DNA of 64,000 nt from Pseudomonas helleri (lineage in GTDB: Bacteria; Pseudomonadota; Gammaproteobacteria; Pseudomonadales; Pseudomonadaceae). The notes beneath the pieces were generated by a model that saw only the letters and a program-made list of their open reading frames with translations, was not told where the DNA came from and ran no database searches. Of this stretch, positions 17,730 to 27,020 are shown piece by piece (position 1 is the first letter of the stretch; the number at the start of each line of letters is the position of its first letter). The stretch covers positions 1 to 64,000 of the forward strand of contig NZ_WIWC01000002.1 of NCBI RefSeq assembly GCF_009600315.1. Direction: 5' to 3'. Both the position numbers and the translations under genes were made by a program.

Positions 17730-18293
17730 ATGCTGCTGGACCCCGCTAGCGGTTGGTTTGAAGGCGTATGCCATTGCCCGTCGCCCAATTTCAATGAGCG
17801 CCCTGATGGCGAAATCTCCTTGTTGGTTATCCACAACATCAGCTTGCCACCCGGCCAGTTTGCCACCGGAAAGGTTCAGGCGTTTTTTCAGAACCAACTG
17901 AATGCCACCGAACATCCATTCTTTGAAAGCATCCGTGAATTGAAAGTCAGTGCGCACTTTCTGATTGAACGGGATGGCAAAATCACGCAGTTTGTTTCAT
18001 GCCTTGATCGCGCTTGGCATGCAGGTGTTTCAAGTTTTGAAGGTCGTGAGACGTGCAACGACTTTTCGCTGGGCATCGAGCTGGAAGGCACCGATGAGCT
18101 TCCGTTCACCGATGCGCAGTATGACGCCTTGATTGCTTTGACCTTGCAACTGCAAGGGGCTTATCCAGCCATTACTGTGCAGCGGATATGTGGCCACAGT
18201 GACGTGGCCCCCGGGCGTAAAACAGACCCGGGCCCTAAGTTTGACTGGCAGCGCTATCGCGGTGTGTTGCAGCACAGAGGAGAGATGCAATGA
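17730..18293 (+). CDS. ampD: 1,6-anhydro-N-acetylmuramyl-L-alanine amidase AmpD
   Basis: The 187-residue cytoplasmic zinc amidase recycles cell-wall muropeptides and thereby keeps AmpC beta-lactamase expression low. The zinc ligands are visible: H35 in VIHNIS, H156 in CGHSDVAP, and D166 in RKTDPGPKFDW; E118 in IELEG fits the catalytic glutamate. Length equals other AmpD proteins. The stop overlaps the ampE start by four bases (ATGA). Confidence 0.96.
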   Translation: MLLDPASGWFEGVCHCPSPNFNERPDGEISLLVIHNISLPPGQFATGKVQAFFQNQLNATEHPFFESIRELKVSAHFLIERDGKITQFVSCLDRAWHAGVSSFEGRETCNDFSLGIELEGTDELPFTDAQYDALIALTLQLQGAYPAITVQRICGHSDVAPGRKTDPGPKFDWQRYRGVLQHRGEMQ

Positions 18294-19126
18294 GTTTTGT
18301 GGTGTTACTGCTGGCGATTGTGATCGAAAAGTTCTCAAGTTTGCGCCAGCGTTTGCAGCGTGATGGGGGCTGGCTGCGAGAGTTGCAGTCAATGGAAGCC
18401 CGCCCGAAGTTCGCGAACCGTCCCTGGCTGGTACTGGCCATTTTGATCCTGTGCCCGGTGGCCCTGCTGGCCTTGTTGCTGTGGGTGCTCGACCCTGTGG
18501 CCTATGGTCTGTTGGCGCTGCCCGTGCATGTGCTGGTGGTGATTTACAGTTTGGGCAGAGGTGATATCCAGGCGGGGTTAGGGCCTTTTCGAGACACCTG
18601 GCGCCGTGGCGACTTGCAGGCGGGTGCTCATGTTGCGGAGCGTGACATAGGTGTTAGCGCTGAAAATGGCGAGCAATTACTGGAAAAGGTGCAAAGCCAT
18701 TTGCTGTGGCAGTCGTACCAGGGGTTTTTTGCGGTGATTTTTTGGTACTTCCTGCTGGGGCCGGTGGCGGCCTTGAGCTATCGCTTGCTGGCGCTGGCAG
18801 CCGAACAAGGCAAAAACCCGGAGTTGGTTGAACGCGCGCAGCAACTTCGCCATGCCTTTGACTGGGTGCCGGTGCGGTTGCTGGCGGCCAGTTTTGCGTT
18901 AGTGGACAATTTCGCGGCCGTGGGCCGGGTGATGTTGCATGAGTTATTGAATTGGGACATTAGCGCCGAGCAGTTGATCAACAAGGCCGGTTGTGCGGCG
19001 GCAGAAATCGCGGCCCCGCAGACGGGGCCTGAGGGTGTGGAGAGTCTGGACACACTGTGGGCTTTGCTGCTGCGCGCAGCGTTGTTGTGGTATGCCGGTT
19101 TTGCGGTGTGGACGTTGTTGCTCTAA
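18290..19126 (+). CDS. ampE: AmpE, inner-membrane regulatory protein
   Basis: The 278-residue protein begins MSFVVLLLAIVIEKFSSLRQ and has about four hydrophobic segments, with the family stretch WQSYQGFFAVIFWYFLLGPVAA... (residues about 140-165). AmpE is a CobD/CbiB-related membrane protein linked to AmpD in beta-lactamase induction; its reaction is not established. It is translationally coupled to ampD. A REP pair begins ten bases after the stop and separates it from convergent tatD. Confidence 0.93.
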   Translation: MSFVVLLLAIVIEKFSSLRQRLQRDGGWLRELQSMEARPKFANRPWLVLAILILCPVALLALLLWVLDPVAYGLLALPVHVLVVIYSLGRGDIQAGLGPFRDTWRRGDLQAGAHVAERDIGVSAENGEQLLEKVQSHLLWQSYQGFFAVIFWYFLLGPVAALSYRLLALAAEQGKNPELVERAQQLRHAFDWVPVRLLAASFALVDNFAAVGRVMLHELLNWDISAEQLINKAGCAAAEIAAPQTGPEGVESLDTLWALLLRAALLWYAGFAVWTLLL

Positions 19127-19136
19127 ACGTCAAAAG

Positions 19137-19244
19137 CCCCCTCACCCTAACCCTCTCCCGGAGGGAGAGGGGACTGACCGCATGCGGTTTCAGATTTAAC
19201 ATCATTCTGCTCCCTCTCCCTCTGGGAGAGGGCTGGGGTGAGGG
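19137..19244. repeat. REP pair (inverted units), copy 1
   Basis: The unit at 19137-19172 (CCCCCTCACCCTAACCCTCTC then GGAGGGAGAGGGG) and an inverted unit at 19210-19244 (CCCTCTCCC...GGGAGAGGG then CTGGGGTGAGGG) flank about 38 bases. It lies between convergent ampE and tatD and overlaps the 3' end of tatD. Confidence 0.92.
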
Positions 19245-20020
19245 TTCCATCCAAACACCTCACACGCATTCGCAGTCGTCGCCTCAGCCAACTGCTCTTC
19301 ACTGACGCCCATGACCTGCGCCAGTGCCCGGCATATAGCCGGAAGGTGCTGCGGGCTGTTGCGCTGGTGGGCAAACATGGCGGGCGCCATGTCCGGAGCA
19401 TCTGTCTCCAGCACCACGGCACTGAGCGGCAAATCAGCCATCACCCGGTGTAATCGCAAGGCCTGCGGCCACGTCCCGGCACCCCCCAAGCCCAATTTGA
19501 ACCCCAGCTTTATATACTCGCGCGCCTCTTCCCGACTCCCCGCAAACGCGTGAATAATCCCGCCGCGTTTCAGGCGAAAGCGTTTAAGTGTCGCAATCAC
19601 CTGCGCATGACTACGCCGAACATGCAGCAAGGCTGGAAGGTGGAAATCGGCCGCCAGTTGCAACTGCGCTTCAAACAACTGTTGCTGACCCTCGCGATCG
19701 AGTTCGGGTAGAAAGTAATCCAGGCCGATTTCACCCACGGCACACACTTGTGGATGCCCGGCCAGCCTACTCAGCCAGTCGCCCAGCTCAGTGACATGTT
19801 CGGCCCGGTGCTGCTTGAGGTACACCGGGTGCAAGCCAAACGCGGCAAACAGATGAGGGTCTGTTTGCACCAGGTCCCACAGCCGATGCCAATTACCTTG
19901 ATAGACCCCCAGCACCACCATTTGCTCGACGCCCAAAGCCCGACTGCGGCTCAGCACGTGTTCGCGATCAGCATCGAAGTCCGGGAAGTCGAGATGGGTG
20001 TGGGTGTCGATCAAATGCAT
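19202..20020 (-). CDS. tatD: TatD family metal-dependent DNase
   Basis: The 272-residue hydrolase has the TIM-barrel metal ligands HTHLD (H7, H9), GEIGLD in the middle, the HVR stretch near residue 155, and VLETDAPDM near the C-terminus. TatD-family enzymes are 3'-5' exonucleases or deoxyribonucleases. The last 14 or so codons (NPHPSPLPEGEGAE) are REP sequence, so the normal C-terminus has been replaced or extended by the repeat. The next gene upstream on the strand is fruR, whose stop lies two bases before the ATG. Confidence 0.9.
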   Translation of the reverse strand: MHLIDTHTHLDFPDFDADREHVLSRSRALGVEQMVVLGVYQGNWHRLWDLVQTDPHLFAAFGLHPVYLKQHRAEHVTELGDWLSRLAGHPQVCAVGEIGLDYFLPELDREGQQQLFEAQLQLAADFHLPALLHVRRSHAQVIATLKRFRLKRGGIIHAFAGSREEAREYIKLGFKLGLGGAGTWPQALRLHRVMADLPLSAVVLETDAPDMAPAMFAHQRNSPQHLPAICRALAQVMGVSEEQLAEATTANACEVFGWNPHPSPLPEGEGAE

Positions 20021-20022
20021 GT

Positions 20023-21018
20023 TCAGGCCTGATGAATGCGCTGTTTGAACACGCGGGCAATGGCGTGGATGCCGGGTTCATAGCGTTGTTCTTCAATGGC
20101 CGCCAAGGCAAGGTCCAACGCCTTTTCAGCAATCATTTGATGTTGCTGGCCCATGGCATTGACGGGCAATGGCAGAAAGTCCAGCAACTGCGTGTCACCA
20201 AAGGTGGCCAGACGCAACGGCGGTTTATGTTCTGGATGCTCCAGCAGCGCATCGAACATGCCTTGCAGTAACACGTACGAAGTGGTCACCAGCGCATCGG
20301 GCAAATGCCCAAGACGCTCCAGCAACTCGTCGATAATGCGTCGGCCACACTCACGGCTAAAGGCGCTGCCGTGTTCGATCAGAATGTCGCCTTCAAAGCC
20401 CTCCAGGGCTTTTTTGAAGCCCGCCGCCCGCGCTTGACTGACGCTTAGCTCAGGACGAGCGCCGATCAAGGCGATTTGTCGCGGTATGGGCTGTAACAGG
20501 CTGCGGGTCAATTGCAGGCTGGCCTCGCAGTCATCGCTGATCACCGAGCAAAAGCGCGCCGGGTCCAGCGTGCGGTCAATAGCAATAATCGGCATGCCCA
20601 GCTCTTGCAGGTTGCGGTAGCTGTCGTCTTCGGCGGGCAAGCAACTGGCGACGAACAAGGCATCGCAGCGGCGGGCACGAAACAGTTTGAGCAACTGCCG
20701 CTCGCTGTCGGGTGCATCGTCGGAACTGGCGATCAGTAACTGGTAGCCACGGGCACGGGCGCCTTTTTCCAGCTGCTTGGCGATACGCGCATAACTCGGG
20801 TTTTCGAGGTCGGGGAGGATAAACCCCAATGTGCGTGTGTGCCGACTGCGCAGCCCGGCCGCTTGCGGGTTGGGGGTGAAGCCATGCTCTTCAACCACCG
20901 CGCGCACGCGTTCGACCGTGGCGCTGCTGATGCGCTGCTGCTCGGCCTTGCCGTTGATGACGTAGCTGGCAGTGGTAACGGATACACCTGCCAGTTGAGC
21001 TATATCACTGAGCTTCAC
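20023..21018 (-). CDS. fruR: Fructose repressor Cra/FruR (LacI family)
   Basis: The 331-residue regulator has a LacI-type N-terminal helix-turn-helix (MKLSDIAQLAGVSVTTASYV), the hinge, and a periplasmic-binding-protein-like effector domain with FILPDLENPSYARIAK typical of Cra. In P. putida, Cra represses fruBKA and is released by fructose 1-phosphate. It is divergent from fruB, and the intergenic DNA holds a perfect match to the Cra site. The length equals E. coli Cra (334) closely. tatD follows within two bases on the same strand. Confidence 0.95.
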   Translation of the reverse strand: MKLSDIAQLAGVSVTTASYVINGKAEQQRISSATVERVRAVVEEHGFTPNPQAAGLRSRHTRTLGFILPDLENPSYARIAKQLEKGARARGYQLLIASSDDAPDSERQLLKLFRARRCDALFVASCLPAEDDSYRNLQELGMPIIAIDRTLDPARFCSVISDDCEASLQLTRSLLQPIPRQIALIGARPELSVSQARAAGFKKALEGFEGDILIEHGSAFSRECGRRIIDELLERLGHLPDALVTTSYVLLQGMFDALLEHPEHKPPLRLATFGDTQLLDFLPLPVNAMGQQHQMIAEKALDLALAAIEEQRYEPGIHAIARVFKQRIHQA

Positions 21019-21207
21019 GCCGAAAATTCCTTATTTTTTGTAGTACATATCAACATTTTCGCCAATCCTACCCGATTGTGGCAGTCGATCATCGTCTGCC
21101 TTGCATGCACGGTATTTTTTTGAGTCAGCGCAGGCGCACGTCAAACAATGCGACAGGTTGGGCTTCAAGCGGGGGCAATTATGCAGTAACGTGCCGTGCA
21201 TTTAGGA

Positions 21208-21219
21208 TTAAACGTTTCA
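21208..21219. promoter_or_regulatory. Cra (FruR) operator upstream of fruB
   Basis: TTAAACGTTTCA is an exact match to the site reported for P. putida Cra in front of fruBKA, as I recall it. It lies 137 bases before the fruB start, in the 337-base gap between fruR and fruB. A weaker reverse-strand half match, TTAAACACGCTT, lies at 21222-21233 and could extend the operator. The rest of the gap shows no gene. Confidence 0.8.
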
Positions 21220-21355
21220 GCAAGCGTGTTTAATAGGGTTTCCCACAAATGATGTGCTTGCCACACATCGGCCCATGCGGTCTGGGGCTAACGACCTAAG
21301 CTGACCTCATTCAAAACAATACCTGGCGCCACAGAGTGCCGGAAAAGGAGAACGC

Positions 21356-24217
21356 ATGCTCGAACTCACCATAGAGCAGATTTCCATGGGCCAAACGGCT
21401 GTGGATAAGTCTGCGGCGCTGCAATTACTCGCGGATAAACTGGTCGCCGATGGGTTGGTGGCTGAAGGTTATCTACAGGGCTTGCAAGCGCGTGAGGCTC
21501 AAGGTTCGACCTTTTTGGGCCAGGGTATTGCCATTCCCCACGGCACTCCGGACACCCGTGAGCTGGTGCATGCCACCGGCGTGCGTTTGTTGCAGTTCCC
21601 TGAGGGCGTGGATTGGGGCGATGGCCAAATCGTCTATCTGGCGATTGGCATTGCCGCCAAGTCCGACGAACATTTGCGTTTGCTGCAATTGCTCACCCGT
21701 GCCCTTGGCGAGACTGACCTGGGCCAGGCGTTGCGCCGTGCCAGCACACCCGAGGCCTTGCTCAAGTTGCTTCAGGGCGCCCCGCAGGAATTGGCGCTGG
21801 ACGCGCAGATGATTGGTCTGGGCGTATCGGCGGATGACTTCGAAGAGCTGGTATGGCGCGGCGCACGCCTGCTGCGCCAGGCCGACTGCGTCAGCAATGG
21901 CTTTGCCGCCGTGCTGCAACAAGTGGAAGCCTTGCCGCTGGGCGATGGTCTGTGGTGGCTGCACAGCGAGCAAACCGTCAAGCGTCCGGGGCTGGCGTTC
22001 GTGACCCCGGACAAGCCGATCCGTTATTTGGGCCAGCCCCTGAGCGGTTTGTTTTGTCTGGCCAGCCTGGGCGAAGCGCATCAAGCCCTGCTCGAACGTT
22101 TGTGTGCGTTACTGATTGAAGGGCGAGGCCATGAACTGGGCCGCGCCACCAGCCGTCGCGCAGTGCTCGAAGTGCTGGGCGGCGAGTTGCCGGCAGACTG
22201 GCCGAGCGCCCGCATTACCTTGCCCAATGCCCACGGCTTGCACGCGCGCCCGGCGAAAATTCTGGCGCAACTGGCCAAAAGTTTCGACGGCGACATCCGC
22301 GTGCGTATTGTCGATGGCCAAGACTCGGCGGTGTCCGCCAAAAGTTTGAGCAAACTCCTGAGCCTGGGCGCCCGTCGCGGTCAGGTGCTGGAGTTCGTCG
22401 CTGAGCCGAGCATCGCTGACGATGCCTTGCCAGCCATTTTGGCCGCCATTGAAGAAGGCCTCGGCGAAGAAGTCGAGCCGCTGCCAGCTGAAACCGAAGC
22501 GGCGCCGGTGGTGGCAGACATTGCCACGGTATTGACTGCACCCGCCGCTGGCAGCGTGCTTCAGGCCATCCCGGCAGCCCCCGGCATTGCAGTGGGCCCG
22601 GCGCATATTCAAGTGCTGCAAATGCTGGATTATCCGCTGCGTGGCGAATCGTCCGTGGTGGAGCGCGAGCGTCTGCAAAAAGCGCTGGCGGATGTGCGAC
22701 AGGACATTGACGGGCTGATTCAACGCAGCCAATCCAAGGCCATTCGCGAAATTTTTATCACCCATCAGGAAATGCTCGACGACCCTGAGCTGACCGACGA
22801 AGTCGACAGTCGCCTTAAACAAGGCGAAAGCGCGGAAGCGGCGTGGATGTCGGTCATCGAAGCGGCTGCGCTCAAGCAAGAGTCCTTGCAGGATGCGTTG
22901 CTGGCCGAGCGGGCTGCCGATTTGCGCGATATTGGTCGCCGTGTGCTGGCGCAACTGTGCGGTGTCGAAACCCCGCCCGAACCCGACCAGCCTTATGTGT
23001 TGGTAATGGATGAGGTAGGCCCCTCGGATGTCGCCCGCCTTGATCCGGCACGGGTTGCCGGTATTTTGACCGCCCGCGGCGGCGCGACCGCACACAGCGC
23101 CATTGTGGCCAGAGCGCTGGGTATTCCGGCGTTGGTGGGAGCGGGCGACAGCGTCTTGCTGCTGGCGCCCGGTACGCCGTTGTTGATCGACGGGCAGCGC
23201 GGTCGCCTGCATGTCTCCCCGGATGCCGAGGCCTTGCAGCGCGCCACTCAAGAACGCGACACCCGCGAGCTGCGCTTGCAGGCTGCTGCCGAGCGCCGTC
23301 ATGAACCCGCCGTCACTCAAGACGGTCACGCGGTCGAAGTGTTTGCCAATATCGGTGAGAGCAAAGGCGTCGCCAGTGCGGTGGAGCAGGGCGCGGAAGG
23401 CATTGGCCTGCTGCGTACCGAGCTGATTTTCATGGCTCACTCCCAAGCGCCCGACGAAGCCACCCAGGAAGCCGAATACCGTCGCGTACTCGATGGGCTT
23501 GAGGGGCGTCCTTTGGTCGTGCGCACGCTGGATGTGGGCGGTGACAAACCGTTGCCTTACTGGCCCATCGAGAAAGAAGAAAATCCGTTTTTGGGCGTGC
23601 GCGGCATTCGTCTGACGCTGCAACGTCCGCAAATAATGGAAAGCCAATTGCGTGCTCTGTTGCGCTCGGCGGATAACCGTCCACTGCGCATCATGTTCCC
23701 TATGGTGGGTAGCGTTGCTGAATGGCGCGCGGCGAGGGAGATGACCGAGCGCTTGCGTCTGGAAATACCGGTGGCTGATTTGCAGTTGGGCATCATGATC
23801 GAAGTGCCATCGGCGGCCTTGCTGGCGCCGGTTTTGGCCAAGGAAGTCGACTTCTTCAGCGTCGGCACTAACGACTTGACCCAGTACACATTGGCCATCG
23901 ACCGGGGGCATCCGACCTTGTCGGCGCAGGCGGATGGTCTGCATCCAGCGGTGCTGCAACTGATCGACATCACCGTGCGAGCCGCCCATGCCCATGGCAA
24001 ATGGGTGGGTGTATGCGGCGAACTGGCGGCCGACCCGCTGGCGGTGCCGGTATTGGTAGGGCTTGGCGTTGACGAGTTGAGCGTGTCGGCGCGCAGCATT
24101 CCCGAGGTCAAGGCGCGGGTGCGTGAATTGTCGATGGATCGCCTGAAAACCCTGGCCGCTGATGCGTTGAGCGTGGGCAGCCCGGATGAAGTTCGTGCTT
24201 TGGTGGAAGCGCTCTAA
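21356..24217 (+). CDS. fruB: PTS fructose multiphosphoryl transfer protein (IIA-HPr-EI)
   Basis: The 953-residue cytoplasmic protein passes phosphate from PEP to FruA. Three modules are seen: IIA-Fru with H62 in GIAIPHGTP; HPr near 283-370 with H296 in HGLHARPA; and enzyme I from about 400 with H580 in GGATAHSAIVA and the PEP-binding GTNDLTQYTLA in the C-terminal barrel. AAGGAGA precedes the ATG. The stop overlaps the fruK start (TAATG). This is the only sugar PTS phosphotransferase chain in the window and supplies its own EI. Confidence 0.97.
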   Translation: MLELTIEQISMGQTAVDKSAALQLLADKLVADGLVAEGYLQGLQAREAQGSTFLGQGIAIPHGTPDTRELVHATGVRLLQFPEGVDWGDGQIVYLAIGIAAKSDEHLRLLQLLTRALGETDLGQALRRASTPEALLKLLQGAPQELALDAQMIGLGVSADDFEELVWRGARLLRQADCVSNGFAAVLQQVEALPLGDGLWWLHSEQTVKRPGLAFVTPDKPIRYLGQPLSGLFCLASLGEAHQALLERLCALLIEGRGHELGRATSRRAVLEVLGGELPADWPSARITLPNAHGLHARPAKILAQLAKSFDGDIRVRIVDGQDSAVSAKSLSKLLSLGARRGQVLEFVAEPSIADDALPAILAAIEEGLGEEVEPLPAETEAAPVVADIATVLTAPAAGSVLQAIPAAPGIAVGPAHIQVLQMLDYPLRGESSVVERERLQKALADVRQDIDGLIQRSQSKAIREIFITHQEMLDDPELTDEVDSRLKQGESAEAAWMSVIEAAALKQESLQDALLAERAADLRDIGRRVLAQLCGVETPPEPDQPYVLVMDEVGPSDVARLDPARVAGILTARGGATAHSAIVARALGIPALVGAGDSVLLLAPGTPLLIDGQRGRLHVSPDAEALQRATQERDTRELRLQAAAERRHEPAVTQDGHAVEVFANIGESKGVASAVEQGAEGIGLLRTELIFMAHSQAPDEATQEAEYRRVLDGLEGRPLVVRTLDVGGDKPLPYWPIEKEENPFLGVRGIRLTLQRPQIMESQLRALLRSADNRPLRIMFPMVGSVAEWRAAREMTERLRLEIPVADLQLGIMIEVPSAALLAPVLAKEVDFFSVGTNDLTQYTLAIDRGHPTLSAQADGLHPAVLQLIDITVRAAHAHGKWVGVCGELAADPLAVPVLVGLGVDELSVSARSIPEVKARVRELSMDRLKTLAADALSVGSPDEVRALVEAL

Positions 24218-25158
24218 TGGCCAGAATACTGACTGTCACCCTCAATCCTGCGCTGGATGTGACCGTGCGTGTGTCGCATCTGGTTCCCGGCGAAGTCAAT
24301 CGCAGCCAGTCCTCTGTGACGCATGCGGCCGGTAAAGGCGTGAACGTTGCGCAAGTGCTCGCTGATTTGGGCCATACCCTGACCGTTAGCGGTTTTCTCG
24401 GTGAGGATAACCCGCACGCGTTTGAAGCCTTATTTGAGCATCGCGGTTTCGTCGACGCGTTTATCCGCGTGCCGGGCGAGACGCGCAGCAACATTAAACT
24501 GGCGGAAGACGACGGCCGTGTCACCGACCTTAACGGGCCAGGGCCGTTGGTCAGCGAGCTGGCGCAGCAAGCCTTGCTCGACAAACTCGACCAGATTGGC
24601 GCCAGCCACGATGCTGTTGTCGTGGCGGGCAGCTTGCCGCGTGGCGTCAGTGCGCAGTGGTTGCGTGAATTGTTGCTGCGCCTCAAGGCGATGGGTTTGA
24701 AGGTGGTGTTTGACAGCAGCGGTGAAGCCTTGAAAGAAGGCCTGAGTGCAGGGCCGTGGTTGATCAAACCTAACACCGAAGAGCTGAGCGACGCGCTGGG
24801 CTGTGATGTGAGTGATCTTGCAGCGCAGGTGGGTGCAGCCACTCAATTGCTGGCCAAGGGCATTGAGCATGTCGTGATTTCCGACGGTGCGCAGGGTGTT
24901 AACTGGTTTAGCCGTCGTGCGGCCTTGCATGCACAGCCGCCCAAGGTTCGCGTGGCCAGCACGGTCGGTGCGGGAGACTCGTTGCTGGCGGGCATGCTGC
25001 ACGGTTTGATCAGCGGCCACAGCCCTGAACAGACCTTGTGTACGGCCACCGCGATTGCGGCGATGGCGGTCACCCAGATTGGTTTTGGTATCAGCGATGC
25101 GGTGCAGTTAGCGACGCTCGAAAGTGGCGTGCGCGTGCGCCCCCTGACAAAAGAATAA
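24217..25158 (+). CDS. fruK: 1-phosphofructokinase
   Basis: The 313-residue PfkB-family kinase phosphorylates fructose 1-phosphate to fructose 1,6-bisphosphate. The N-terminal substrate region TLNPALDVTV and GKGVNVAQVL are present, and the anion-hole/catalytic motif STVGAGDSLLAG lies near residue 250. The start is coupled to the fruB stop. It removes fructose 1-phosphate, the Cra inducer, so it also shuts the system down when substrate is used up. Confidence 0.97.
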   Translation: MARILTVTLNPALDVTVRVSHLVPGEVNRSQSSVTHAAGKGVNVAQVLADLGHTLTVSGFLGEDNPHAFEALFEHRGFVDAFIRVPGETRSNIKLAEDDGRVTDLNGPGPLVSELAQQALLDKLDQIGASHDAVVVAGSLPRGVSAQWLRELLLRLKAMGLKVVFDSSGEALKEGLSAGPWLIKPNTEELSDALGCDVSDLAAQVGAATQLLAKGIEHVVISDGAQGVNWFSRRAALHAQPPKVRVASTVGAGDSLLAGMLHGLISGHSPEQTLCTATAIAAMAVTQIGFGISDAVQLATLESGVRVRPLTKE

Positions 25159-25169
25159 AAGGAATCCAC

Positions 25170-26906
25170 ATGAAATTAGCCATAGTGACGGGCTGCCCCA
25201 ACGGCATGGTGACCAGCGTGCTGTGTGCTCGCCTGCTGGATGCAGCGGCGCAGCGTCAGGGCTGGAGCACCAGCGTTGAAGTGCATGATCCAAAACACCC
25301 CGAACGCCAATTGTCGAAAGCAATAATCGACGAAGCCGAATGGGTGCTGGTGGTGAGTAGCACGCCATTGGACATGCAGCGTTTTATCGGCAAGCGAGTG
25401 TTTCAGTGCACCCCGGCGCAAGCGCTGCAAGATGTAGAAGCCGTGGTTCAGCGTGGCGTCAAAGAGGCCGAAGTGTACGTCGCGCCTGTGCAGACCGTTG
25501 AGACAGAAAAACCGCAGAACGCGCCAAAAATTGTGGCAGTCACAGCGTGCCCGACAGGTGTTGCGCACACCTTCATGGCCGCCGAGGCTTTGCAACAGGC
25601 GGCTAAACGCTTGGGGTACGACTTGCAGGTCGAAACCCAAGGCTCTGTAGGGGCGCGCAACCCCCTGAGTGAGCAGGCCATCCGCGACGCCGATGTGGTG
25701 CTGTTGGCCGCCGATATTGAAGTGCCTACAGAGCGTTTCGCCGGAAAGAAGATTTACCGTTGCGGCACGGGTATCGCCTTGAAACAGGCCGAAGCTACGC
25801 TGAACAAAGCGTTGAGCGAAGGCCAGCAAGAGAGCGCTGCTGCGGGCGGTGGAGCTGCGCCCAAGCAAGAAAAAACCGGCATCTACAAACACCTGCTCAC
25901 AGGTGTGTCGTTCATGTTGCCGATGGTGGTGGCGGGCGGCTTGTTGATTGCATTGTCGTTTGTGTTCGGCATCGAGGCTTACAAGGAGCCGGGTACATTG
26001 GCGGCGGCGCTGATGCAAATCGGCGGTGATGACGCGTTCAAGCTGATGGTGCCGTTGCTGGCGGGTTATATCGCTTATTCGATTGCCGACCGTCCGGGCC
26101 TGGCGCCGGGGATGATTGGCGGCTTGCTGGCGAGCACTTTGGGTGCCGGGTTTATCGGCGGGATCATTGCCGGATTTATAGCGGGATATTGTGCCAAGGC
26201 GATTAATCGCTATGCGAAGTTGCCGCAAAGCCTGGAAGCGCTGAAGCCGATTTTGATCATCCCATTGTTTGCCAGCCTGTTCACCGGGTTGGTGATGATC
26301 TACGTGGTGGGCAAACCTGTTGCGGGGATGCTGGAGGGTTTGACCCATTTTCTGGACAGCATGGGCACCACCAACGCGATTTTGTTGGGGGTACTGCTGG
26401 GCGGCATGATGTGTGTTGACCTGGGTGGGCCGATCAACAAGGCGGCGTATGCGTTTTCGGTGGGGCTGCTGGCGTCGCAAAGTTATGCGCCGATGGCTGC
26501 CACGATGGCAGCGGGCATGGTGCCGCCTATCGGGTTGGGTATTGCGACGTTTATTGCGCGTCGCAAGTTTGCCCAGACCGAGCGTGAGGCGGGCAAGGCT
26601 GCATTGGTGTTGGGGCTTTGCTTTATCTCTGAGGGTGCGATTCCGTTCGCGGCCAAAGACCCGTTGCGGGTCATTCCTGCAAGCATTTTGGGTGGCGCTT
26701 TGACGGGGGCGTTGTCGATGTATTTCGGTTGTAAGCTCATGGCGCCGCACGGTGGCTTGTTTGTGCTGCTGATTCCGAACGCGATTAACCATGCGTTGTT
26801 GTATTTGCTGGCGATTGTGGCGGGCAGTGTGGTGACGGCGGTGGTGTATGCGCTGATCAAACGCCCGGAGCCGGTGGAGATTGCGCTGGAAACGGCGAAG
26901 GCGTGA
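25170..26906 (+). CDS. fruA: PTS fructose permease IIB'BC
   Basis: The 579-residue inner-membrane permease takes up fructose with phosphorylation to fructose 1-phosphate. Residues 1-100 form a IIB' domain that keeps only GCPNG; residues 118-220 are IIB with the phosphorylated cysteine C127 in TACPTGVAHTFMAAEAL; from about 235 the IIC domain has some eight to ten membrane segments. The ATG at 25170 has AAAAGGAAT upstream; longer frames start inside fruK. It ends the fruBKA operon; a REP pair follows nine bases after the stop. Confidence 0.96.
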   Translation: MKLAIVTGCPNGMVTSVLCARLLDAAAQRQGWSTSVEVHDPKHPERQLSKAIIDEAEWVLVVSSTPLDMQRFIGKRVFQCTPAQALQDVEAVVQRGVKEAEVYVAPVQTVETEKPQNAPKIVAVTACPTGVAHTFMAAEALQQAAKRLGYDLQVETQGSVGARNPLSEQAIRDADVVLLAADIEVPTERFAGKKIYRCGTGIALKQAEATLNKALSEGQQESAAAGGGAAPKQEKTGIYKHLLTGVSFMLPMVVAGGLLIALSFVFGIEAYKEPGTLAAALMQIGGDDAFKLMVPLLAGYIAYSIADRPGLAPGMIGGLLASTLGAGFIGGIIAGFIAGYCAKAINRYAKLPQSLEALKPILIIPLFASLFTGLVMIYVVGKPVAGMLEGLTHFLDSMGTTNAILLGVLLGGMMCVDLGGPINKAAYAFSVGLLASQSYAPMAATMAAGMVPPIGLGIATFIARRKFAQTEREAGKAALVLGLCFISEGAIPFAAKDPLRVIPASILGGALTGALSMYFGCKLMAPHGGLFVLLIPNAINHALLYLLAIVAGSVVTAVVYALIKRPEPVEIALETAKA

Positions 26907-26914
26907 TACCGGTA

Positions 26915-27020
26915 ACCCTCACCCCAACCCTCTCCCAGAGGGAGAGGGGGCTGATCTGCGGCGTTGCGAGATTCTGCTTTTAGTCCCCTCTCCCTTCGGG
27001 AGAGGGTTAGGGTGAGGGGC
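26915..27020. repeat. REP pair, copy 2
   Basis: Inverted units CCCTCACCCCAACCCTCTCCC and its partner GGGAGAGGGTTAGGGTGAGGG flank about 45 bases (GCTGATCTGCGGCGTTGCGA...). The 3' unit contains the stop codon of the DUF559 gene. Confidence 0.93.

Noticed and set aside
22109..23995. A 628-codon frame opposite fruB
   Set aside because: It is antisense to a clear PTS protein; GC-rich codon bias opens long opposite frames. The product is His- and Arg-rich with no domain.
25176..26792. A 538-codon frame opposite fruA
   Set aside because: Mirror of the permease reading frame, with Arg/His/Gln-rich composition and no family match.
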